DNA of 64,000 nt, taken from positions 17,382,735 to 17,446,734 of the forward strand of contig CM050449.1 of assembly GCA_027563935.2 (NCBI GenBank). The letters are read 5' to 3'. This document shows, piece after piece, positions 54,550-64,000 of the stretch (position 1 is the first letter of the stretch; each line of letters starts with the position of its first letter). The notes beneath the pieces were generated by a model. The model made no database searches, was not told where the DNA came from, and worked only from the letters and a program-made list of their open reading frames with translations. This stretch comes from Costus lasius (Eukaryota; Streptophyta; Magnoliopsida; Zingiberales; Costaceae). A program made the position numbers and the translations under genes.

Positions 54550-56667
54550 TGATGCTTTACATTTTCATAGTATTTTTTTAATATATTCTTATCCTAAATC
54601 AAGGCAAATTCTATTGCTTATATGTACATTTAGACTTGTTTACTTGTTTTATTTGGAATTTTTACTTTTTCTCATCTTTTTTAAAATTCATGTGAAATCC
54701 AAACATGACAATTCGGACCAGCGTGTCATAAACAGGTCGTATCAGCTATGACCTATGACCTAATTATGCCGACCCGAACACGACCCGTTTAATTAATTTG
54801 GTCAAACTGTCTAACACGAATATGACTCGAATATAATTGGGTCAATCCGACACGACCCGAACAATCTGTTTATCATTTTTATTTTAAATATAAATAATAA
54901 ATTAATAAAAATTCTATTAAAATTAATAAAATTTTGGATTTATGTGTGGGCTGAAATCTGGGTTAAAAGATAGTTAGAAGATATTTGGGCTTATGGGCTA
55001 GCAATGAGAGTTAGGTGAGCCTATATTTAAATTTTTATATATAAATATATAATGTAATTGGGTTAAGCGGGTCAACCTATTTACAACCCGACACGACCCA
55101 ATTATTTTTGGGTCATAAATGGGTTGACCTATTTATGACCCGAGCACGATTATGGCTAGCCCGAACCCGTCTAACTTCGTGTCGATTGGGTCGGGTTAGC
55201 GTGTTGGGTCAGATTTTGCCAAGTTTAGTGAAATCACCCAATTTTGGAGCTTATTTGATAAGTTTAAGGTCACTAAGTGATTTAAGATGAAAAGACGAGG
55301 TTGCAAAACAAATTTCATGTGAAATAGAGTTTTTTTTATCTCCATCATGGTCAGGCCCTAATGTACAACACAGCCATGATGAGCAAGTGAAAAAGAATTT
55401 TATAATGGCTGAGCCTTGATTACAATCACAACTATGATGTGTTTGAACCAAAATTTGAAGAATCGTCCACACTGAAGATCATGGCTACACCATGATGAAC
55501 TTCATGGCTATGATTAGTATACTAGTTTTTCACATAAAGGTTCACAACCAAACCGTAATTGACATCATGACAATGATCTATTTTCTAATTTTCCATAGAA
55601 TATTTAATTGTCTACCAATGACGAATGTCATGGCCGTGATTGAGTTTCTAACACTATATAGAAGACATTACGGCTAGGCCCTGATGGATGCCATGGCTAT
55701 GACGGTGTTTGCCGGACATGAAAAGTTTCTATTTTCTCTCCAATTTGGACATTATTTAAGGGGATTTGGTGGAGAATTCAAGTGGTTCCTAAAGCAAAAG
55801 GGGACAAAAAGGGCTGAAGATGGGCGTTGATTGGTCTCCAGCAAGTCATACATGAAGCAGAGCAGCGATAAGGTGGCGACATGAGGTTGAAGGAGATTTT
55901 GCTGGGCGATTTCACAGGTGATTCTTTTTTAGATCTGGGATCCATATATCTTCTTTCTTTCAGTTGTATTCTCCTTGGAATGTTCATTCAAGAAATTTAT
56001 GTTGAAAAGAATATTCATGACAACTTAAGCCCTTTTATTAAGGACTAGGGATGTAGTTCCCTTGTATAGATCTTTTATCTAAAACTCTTAAATATCAATA
56101 TTTGTGTGATCTATCTTAATTTATTCGATCTTTGCTAATTTTATTTGCTTAAAATCACTGTAGTTGAGTTTTTACTTATTTTAGATGTCGCGAGAAGTAC
56201 TGAAAGATGAATTGTGACGTTGGATCTGCTTCGACCGAACTTATGATTTTCTATCATGAAAGTAGTGAGAATTCACATGATGCTCTTATAAATTATCCCT
56301 GTGCTCATTGGGTCTATTTAGTTTAGTAAGCCAGGAATGTAGGAGACCGATCTGAATAGATATCAAGTTAGACTTTGAAAAGGGTAACATGTACCCGTGG
56401 ATAATATCCTTAAATATTTTAAATCTCACTCTTTGGTATTTTCTTATTCAGATTTAGATATGTCAATGAGACGAACCAAAAAAAAAAAAAAGAGACGAAC
56501 CCCGATGCCCTCAATTATCTCAAAATTGCATTTCGTTGTAACTCTATTTTGGTGATTAATTCGACCTATGAATTTAGTTCGATTTAAATTACTTGAATTC
56601 AAAATTATATTTCAATTATCTTGCTTTTGATCTATTGGTAATTGACATTTGCCCTTGTGGGAACCAT
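54550..56667 (+). mobile_element. LTR A copy 4 with MITE
   Basis: It starts TGATGCTTTAC in the copia 3 integrase and is truncated at GGGAACCATAT, just before the LTR end seen in copies 1 and 2. There it joins DUF247 3' flank. It contains the MITE at 54700-55227. Confidence 0.65.
54700..55227 (+). mobile_element. hAT-type MITE in LTR A (copy m4)
   Basis: 528 bp, flanked by GTGAAATC at 54692-54699 and 55228-55235. The left terminus is mutated (CAAACATGACAATT). Confidence 0.8.
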
Positions 56668-56931
56668 ATTAAGAAACAAAGTGCTAGAGGTTGAGTCAAA
56701 TTAGTTGGCTCTTCAGTTGACTAGTTAAAAGAAGAAAAAATTATAGCAATCATCATATGATTGAAAACGATTTCTTGGTCACAGTGATAATCTATTCAAA
56801 TAGAGGGGTGAATTTATAGAAAGAAATGGAATAGAAAAAGTCAAAATTTGATACTCAACATCACTTTGTTTAATAAGATTAAAAACAACACATCCTTGAA
56901 ACGACAGTGTGATGTAGCAGGTGCATCAGAG
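56668..56931. repeat. DUF247 3'-flank (C5)
   Basis: It matches 13610-13874 closely and lies directly downstream of the truncated DUF247 copy. Confidence 0.7.
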
Positions 56932-57315
56932 CTATGGCGAGCGCGGCCGGAGATAGCTGAAGAAGGCAAGTACGGTTTGCATTATGGTGAGCAGAAAGAG
57001 AAAGATAGCCGCAGTGACCGAGATGATAGCCCAAGGGTTGCTGAAGTAATTATGGTTCAACGACGCCTTCCACTTGTTCCTTCTTTTGTTGTAGTGGCGT
57101 TGCACGTCAACAAACACGCTGAACAAGTAGCTATTAGTGTCCATCGCAGCGTTGGTGCGGAGCTGGCTGAAGAATTGTGCGATGTCATCGTTGTTGCCTA
57201 GTGTGCTGACAATGATGCCATCCCGCTGGAGCTTATCAACGTCGACCGGCTTGTCGATGATGCAGTCCATCAGGTATGCGTATGCGGCCAAGTTGGTGGG
57301 GTGCGAGTTCCCCAC
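56932..57315 (-). pseudogene. DUF247 C-terminal pseudogene, second copy of the truncated form
   Basis: 127 codons closely similar to 13875-14258, with the same missing N-terminal part, the same GTG in place of the internal ATG and the same upstream junction (CGTATTAGTCATATTAGTCAG). It has its own substitutions (for example STLGNNDD and NSYLFSVF). The C-terminal membrane segment is kept. The shared breakpoint shows that the truncated form was duplicated after the deletion. Confidence 0.9.
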
Positions 57316-57595
57316 GTATTAGTCATATTAGTCAGTAGTCAGTCACTTGGGAATTATTGTACAATGTCATATTAGTCAATGCCTCTGAAGTGTTTTATTT
57401 AAGACATAAAGTCCGATCCTAAGACATTTTAGAATTTGTATTCCATGACAGAATGAGAAACATGGTTGCCTTTGAAGTGTATTTGTTCAAATAATAGTGA
57501 TGAGTATACATCTAATGAGTTCAAGGTTTACTACTCAAACTATGGGATAAAACATGAATTGACAAAGCCTGACGCACCTCAACACAATGATGTAG
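57316..57595 (+). pseudogene. DUF247 upstream scrap joined to copia 3 integrase fragment
   Basis: 57316-57383 matches 14259-14326. At 57384 it jumps into the copia 3 integrase (DEYTSNEFKVYYSN, LTKPDAPQHN) up to the LTR A junction. Earlier copia parts are missing. Confidence 0.7.
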
Positions 57596-57746
57596 TGATG
57601 CTTTACATTTTTCATAGTATTTTTTTAATATATTCTTATCCTAAATCAAGGCAAATTTTGTTGCTTATATGTCCATTTAGACTTGTTTACTTATTTTATT
57701 TGGAATCTTTACTTTTTCTCATCTTTGTGAAAATTCATGTGAAATC
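57596..57746 (+). mobile_element. LTR A, first 150 bp only (second instance)
   Basis: It has the same extent as 49528-49678, ending at the GTGAAATC target. Confidence 0.7.
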
Positions 57747-58272
57747 TAGACATCACAATTTAGATCAGCGGGTCATAAACGGGTTGTATCAGCTATGACC
57801 CGTGACTAGACCTGGAAAAATTTGACACGACCTGCTAACCCGACCCGACTCAACACGAAGTTAGGTAGGTTCGGGTCAGCCATAATCGTGTTCGGGTCAT
57901 AAACAGGTCAACTCATTTATGACCCGAAAATAATCGGGTCATGTCGGGTTGCCGCTTAACCCGATTACAATATATATTTATATATAAAAATTACAATATA
58001 TATTTATATATAAAAAATTTAAATATAGGCTCATTTAACTCTCATTGCAAGCCCATAAGCCCAAATATTTTCTAGCTATCTTTTAACCTAGACTTTGGCT
58101 CACTCATAAGCCCAAATTTTTATTATTTTTAATATATTTTTTATCAATTTATTATTTATGTTTAAAATATAAATAATAAACGGATTATTCGGGTCGTGTC
58201 GAGTTAACCCGATTATATTCAGATCGTATTTAGGTTACACAATTAATTAAATGGGTCGTGTTCGGATTGGCT
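57747..58272 (-). mobile_element. Rearranged hAT-type MITE (second instance)
   Basis: A left-end stub (57747-57806) is followed by the inverted body (57807-58272), ending GATTGGCT, then DUF247 promoter-side DNA. It parallels 49679-50188. Confidence 0.75.
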
Positions 58273-58833
58273 AAAATAAGTGAAAATATGTGTAGAGTGT
58301 ATAGTCAATGAGACCCAACCACTACATATGGGCTCCTCGTCGTACACGTCAATTGGATGAAATAAGTGAAAATTATTAAAATAAGTCAATTGGATAAGCT
58401 TATTGTACAATTTTTATGATGCATTTAATCCGTTTCTATAATTGGTGGGCTCCCAATGATTACAATTTTAAAAATCTGGTGAATTTCGTTTGACGGATGA
58501 GGAGAATATATTAGAAATGTAGGCGGATGGCAATCGACTTTTATTTGATACTTAACCTCAAACCGATCCAAAAAAAATCCAAACCCGAATGGGCTACTCT
58601 ATTACAACTTTACAAGCTCAAACTTAAATATTTAAACAATTATCTATTTAAGCAAAAAATATTTATTTTTTATTTGAAGTTATTTTATAAATTAAAATAA
58701 TGTTATATTTATATAATAATTATTTTTTTTGATAATTTATGCATGATTTTATATATGAATATATATTTTATTTTATAATTTTAATTAGGTATTTAATATA
58801 CTTTTATGAGAAATATTGATTAATTTATAGCTC
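58273..58833. other. Duplicated DUF247 promoter-side block (third copy)
   Basis: It matches 50189-50751 nearly throughout. The minus-strand frame 58785-59039 reads against the copia gag relic and is not a gene. Confidence 0.55.
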
Positions 58834-59283
58834 ATGAAAATTGTCATACCAGCAACCACACCATAAACTGATGAACAACTATCAAGGGAAGGAAGTAGTC
58901 TATGATAAAAGTAAGAGTATCTAATTATTATATTTAGAAGTAAAAGGTTATCTGTATGGTAAGGATTTACTTGATCATGTATTAGATGATTCGGCAAAGT
59001 CAAAGGATATGTTAGATGATAGACTACAGAGAAAAACATTGAGCATGATCAGAAAATAGGTGGATATCAATGTTTTCCTTCATGAAGCACAAGAGACAAG
59101 CTCTTCAATTGCCTGAAAAAATTAGTTATACTTTATGAGAGAAAGACTGCTATAAACAAAACTTTTACAATCAGGAAGCTTTCAAATCTAAAATACAAGA
59201 AGGGATGATCCATTGTTGAGCATTTGAGTGACCACCAGAACTTGTTAAATCAATTGACCATTATAAAGATCGACTTTAGTGAT

Positions 59284-59814
59284 TGTTAGAGTTTTACAAT
59301 AAAAAAACACAAAGTCCCTTAAATTTTATTGGCAATTATTTTTATTTTTTTATTTACCAAAAATAAATATTTTTGTGACTATTAATAAATAATAATTAAA
59401 AATCAATTTATCCATTTTAATTATATATGTTAGCCTCTCTATTTAGAGGTAGACATATGAGACAAATTTATTAATATCATTTCACCCAATTATTCTTAGC
59501 CATTTTGCTTCCATTATATAAGTGGAGGCAAGATGCTTCAGAATACACCAAGCATCCGAATTCTCTCTAATTCTCACTCTCTAATCCATATTTGCATGTT
59601 CGACGTTGAAAGTGGCTGTGGTAGGTTCTTCACCAACGCACCGATAGAGAAGCATCAACCAGTTGTATCCTGGGATAGGAGATCCGAATAAAACCCGTGC
59701 GAGGGTCGAAGATCTTCATCTTAGGATTGACGAAAACATCATCTACGATCATATCATTCTTTTTTTAGTCTTATTTATTTATTTATTTGCATATAAGATT
59801 AATTACGAACAACA
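59284..59814 (+). mobile_element. Solo LTR E, copy III
   Basis: 531 bp, TGTTAGAG to AACAACA, flanked by perfect GTGAT at 59279-59283 and 59815-59819. This copy shows the original insertion best. Confidence 0.9.
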
Positions 59815-60247
59815 GTGATGAGGTGACTACATTATTTCTTCTAGGATTTTTACCTCACACTTGTGGTAATTGTGATAAATTTTGCACCAAATAGTAAGGA
59901 TACTTTGTAGATGGTAAAATATAGTTTATTAAATGAAGAGACAAGAAGAAACAACATGGAATTAGACTCTAATCAAGCTTTTGTTGTAGATAACAAAGGA
60001 AGAGCCCAAAATAGGAGGTCAAGTTTATAGAGGCCGCAACATTTCAAAAAATAGGTCGAAGTCCAAAGAGCCAACAAAATAGTATCATTATGGTAAAATA
60101 GGTCACATTAAGAGATATTGTAGAATCCTAAAGCAAGCATAAAAAAAAGTAAAAACAAGAAAGATTCATAAAAGAATAATATTATAGTAGTTATTTTTCA
60201 GTAGGAGAGAATGTCACTGATTCATGTGCATGGTGATTATAACTATA

Positions 60248-61729
60248 TGATGAGTTGCGTTTGCATGATATTTTTCACTATATTTTACATGCTTATTTAA
60301 GTTAAGTATACGAGTTTATATCATTTTATAATGTCTTTCTCTCATATTGTATCAAATCTTCACTTTTCTTAGTTTTTGTGCAATTACAGATATTCGCTAA
60401 AAAATAAAGGATTTAATGAGATTTAATATCAAGGGGCGATTCCTGATGAAAAGATGAGACTGCACATTAAATTTGAAGCAAAACAGAGTTAGGAGAAAAT
60501 GTTCACAGACATGGCCGTGAGTCCACTTATAGGTTGTGAATATGTTGCTGCACAGAAACAAAATTTATGTGCCAAAAGCAGAGGTGTTCACTGAGATATT
60601 CACGGACGTGGCCTTGAGTCCACTCACGGGCTGTGAATATCTCATTGTTCAGAAGCGGACTCAGGCGCCAGAGACAGACATGAACCGATATGTTCACAGA
60701 CGCGCCCGTGAGTGGCCATGAATATTGTTGTGAGACTCATATTTTTCATTCAATTCGGTCTCAGATCGAGTCAGAACTTAGTGAAATCTCAAAAGAACCT
60801 TCCAAAAAGGGTTCCAGAGGGATTGAATTATAAAAAAGAAGATTTTGAGCTAAATTAAGAGAATCTTTTGGACAAATCTTGCAGAGGTGGTGACTAGGGC
60901 AGAAAACTAAGTTTTTGCGATTTTTGAAGTAGGGATCATGCGAAGAGGGTTGGAATTAATTCGATCTGCATCTCTTAATTGAAGAGAAGAGTGATTTTTG
61001 ATCTCTTTGTGTTTTCTTGTAATTTTTTTGAGTTTTTATACTAAAATCAAGAGATTACAAGCTGTTCTTCACAAGGATGCTAGCTTAAACTCTTATTTTG
61101 GGACTCGGGTGTAGCCTGATTCTATTAATTGAATTATAAAATATGTCTTTGTTTAAGAATTTTAGTGTGTTGATTTGATCATAATTGTATTTTATTTCAT
61201 TTATTTACTCTGGCCAAGTTTTTATGCGTTTTAGACAATGCGAAATGAACTGAGAGGTGAATCACGACGTCAGAACTATTTTTTTTCAAACTTATGTTTT
61301 CAATCATGAGAGTAGGTTGAATTTACTTGAAGGATTTTTATGATTTGTTGCAGAACTTAAATGACTTAATTCCAATAATTGTCACGAGAGTAGGGAATTA
61401 TTGTGATTAAGTATCGGATTGCACTCCCATAGGAGACAATTTGTACAAGTGGATGAATCTCATTCGACGCAATAATTTTCTTTGCTTAGATTTATTTTAT
61501 TTAAATTATAGATCGTTAATGAGGTAAAACATTAGTCCTTATTTTCTTCATATAGTTTTCTACTCAAACCCTCACTTTTGCTTTCAATTTTCTTGAAGTT
61601 TCTGATTAAAACATATTTCGAATCGTCTAGTTATAGATTGAATGTGTAATCGATAGTTGATCGCTATATCCTCATGGCAATGATCTTATTTTATTACTTT
61701 AATAAAGTTATGCACTTGTAGCCGCATCA
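60248..61729 (+). mobile_element. Solo LTR B, copy III
   Basis: 1482 bp, flanked by CTATA at 60243-60247 and 61730-61734. Confidence 0.9.
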
Positions 61730-62628
61730 CTATATAAGTGATCAATCTGTAGAGTGTATAGTTGACTCAGGTGCTATATATCACTATGTTCTCGGGAGAG
61801 ATTTGTTTGTAACTTATAAAATATGTGACTTAGGAGACTCCAGGATGAGAAATTAGAGTGTATCACAAATTGAGGGAATAAGTGATATTAGAGTTTAGAC
61901 TAGTACATAATGCACATTGACATTGAGGAATACAAAATATATTCGAGATTTAAGAATGAATTTGCTTGTAGTTATTGTTCTTGACAAGGAAAGATATGAC
62001 AGTTGACATAAAGATGGACAATAGAAGCTTCTAAAAGGGTTTATATTTTATATTAGTTGCAAATGGAAAACTATGTTACACAATGTATAAAGTATTGTTA
62101 AAGCATTGTGGAAGTCAGATCAGCATAGTGCAAGATAATGCTTCATAGGCAAGCACACATGAGTGTGAAAGGGTTGTTGCTTTTGGCGAGGCAGCCTCTC
62201 ATCCCTATTTTCTCAGCCAATAGAAAAGGTACAAATATTAACTCATGTGATTATTATTTATTTGGTAAACATTATAAAGTTTCTTTTTCTATGTGTGCTA
62301 AGAGAAAAAAAAATATTAGAATTTATTCGTTCTGAAGTTTGTGATCATCCCATTGAAGTAAAATCTTTAGGTGGTAATAAGTATTTATTACTTTTATAGA
62401 TGATGTTTCAGGAAAAACTTAGGTGTTTTATTTAAGCCATAAAGTCTGATCCTAAGACATTTTAGAATTTGTATTCCATGATAGAGTGAGAAACATGGTT
62501 GCCTTTGAAGTGTATTTGTTCAAATAATAGTGATGAGTATACATCTAATGAGTTCAAGGTTTACTACTCCAACTATGGGATAAGACATGAATTGACAAAG
62601 CCTGATGCACCTCAACACAATGGTGTAG

Positions 62629-64000
62629 TGATGCTTTACATTTTCATAGTATTTTTTTTAATATATTCTTATCCTAAATCAAGGCAAATTCTGTTGCTTA
62701 TATGTCCATTTAGACTTGTTCACTTGTTTTATTTGGAATTTTTACTTTTTCTCATCTTTGTGAAAATTCATGTGAAATCTAGATATGACAATTCAGATCA
62801 GCGGATCATAAACAGGTCGTATCAGCTATGACCCGTGACCTAATTAAGCCAACCCGAACACGACCCGTTTAATTAATTTGGTCAAACTGTCTAACACGAA
62901 TATGACTCGAATATAATTGGGTCAATCCGACACGACCCGAATATCCTGTTTATCATTTATATTTTAAATATAAATAATAAATTAATAAAAATTCTATTAA
63001 AATTAATATAATTTTGGGCTTATGTGTGGCCAAAATTTGGGTTAAAAGATAGTTAGAAGATATTTGGGCTTATGGGCTAGCAATGAGAGTTAGGTGAGCC
63101 TATATTTAAATTTTTTATATATAAATATATAATGTAATCGGGTTAAGCGGGTCAACCTATTTACCCGACATGACCCGATTATTTTTGGGTCATAAATGGG
63201 TTGACCTATTTATGACCTGAACACGATTATGGCTAGCCCGAACCCGCCTAACTTCGTGTCGAGTTAGGTCGGGTCAGCAGGTTGGGTCGAATTTTGCCAG
63301 GTTTAGTGAAATCACCCAATTTTGGAGCTTATTTGATAAGTTTATGGTCACCAAGTGATTTAAGATGAAAAGACGAGGTTGCAAAACAAATTTCATATGA
63401 AATAGAGTTTTTTTTATCTCCATCATGGTCAGGCCCTAATGTACAACACAGCCATGATGAGCAAGTGAAAAAGAATTTTATAATGGCTGAGCCTTGATTA
63501 CAATCACAACTATGATGTGTTTGAACCAAAATTTGAAGAATCGTCCACACTGAAGATCATGGCTACACCATGATGAACTTCATGGCTATGATTAGTATAC
63601 TAGTTTTTCACATAAAGGTTCACAACCAAACCGTAATTGACATCATGACAATGATCTATTTTCTAATTTTCCATAGAATATTTAATTGTCTACCAATGAC
63701 GAATGTCATGGCCGTGATTGAGTTTCTAACACTATATAGAAGACATTACGGCTAGGCCCTGATGGATGCCATGGCTATGACGATGTTTGCCGGACACGAA
63801 AAGTTTCTATTTTCTCTTGAATTTGGACATTATTTAAGGGGATTTGGTGGAGAATTCAAGTGGTTCCTAAAGCAAAAGGGGACAAAAAGGGCTGAAGATG
63901 GGCGTTGATTGGTCTCCAGCAAGTCATACATGAAGCTGAGCAGCGATATGGTGGCGACATGAGCTTGAAGGAGATTTTGCTGGGCGATTTCACAGGTGAT
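62629..64000 (+). mobile_element. LTR A copy 5 with MITE, cut by window end
   Basis: It starts in the copia 3 integrase and runs to the window edge. The last bases match 1-305, so the sequence at the window end equals that at the window start. Confidence 0.65.
62780..63305 (+). mobile_element. hAT-type MITE in LTR A (copy m5)
   Basis: 526 bp with TAGATATGACAATT at the left and TTGCCAGGTTTA at the right end. The duplication GTGAAATC is perfect at 62772-62779 and 63306-63313. Confidence 0.85.

Larger units (their letters stand above)
58834..62628 (+). mobile_element. Copia 3 relic, copy III
   Basis: It has the same gag, solo LTR E, knuckle, solo LTR B, protease, integrase order as copies I and II, again ending at HNGV where LTR A begins. 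Confidence 0.85.

Overview
The window is nuclear DNA of a flowering plant. It is AT-rich and packed with nested LTR retrotransposons, solo LTRs and hAT- and Harbinger-like miniature elements. The only host-type genes recognised are of the plant-specific DUF247 family. The species cannot be named from the sequence; a monocot is possible but unproven. No rRNA, tRNA gene, CRISPR array or bacterial-type operon was seen.

Layout. 1-9502: an Athila/Tat-type LTR ('LTR A') split by a nearly complete minus-strand Ty1/copia element (729-8847). 9503-14258: a piece of DUF247 3' flank, a decayed copia integrase, a second LTR A carrying a 530-bp hAT-type MITE, more DUF247 flank and a 5'-truncated DUF247 pseudogene. 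15283-16794: intact DUF247 gene 1 (minus). 18526-23214: truncated MITE/LTR A, another LTR-like block ('LTR D') and a GC-rich solo LTR with CTTAG target duplications. 24725-25880: a minisatellite. 27376-28029: a 654-bp hAT MITE with a perfect 8-bp target duplication. 29514-41941: a four-level nest. A small LTR element carrying a DnaJ gene fragment lies in DUF247 3' flank; it is split by a Harbinger-like element, which is split by a 9.8-kb Ty3/gypsy element. 42036-45060: a truncated DUF247 copy fused to a copia LTR, then intact DUF247 gene 2 (minus). 45061-64000: a tandem segmental array with three copies of an old copia relic ('copia 3'). Every copy carries the same two solo LTRs (E in gag, B before the protease) and ends where LTR A interrupts the integrase. 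Pieces of DUF247 promoter, 3' flank and pseudogene lie between the copies.

The parts form one system: a DUF247 cluster that grew by segmental duplication together with the retroelements inserted in and around it. Shared insertion sites and target duplications give the order of events: copia 3, then solo LTRs E, B and LTR A, then the MITE in LTR A, then duplication, then the young copia 1 and gypsy insertions. The two full DUF247 genes are the only likely functional host genes. The most unusual item is the DnaJ N-terminus and J-domain fragment inside a non-autonomous LTR element (about 40605-40899, possibly with an upstream exon to 41156).
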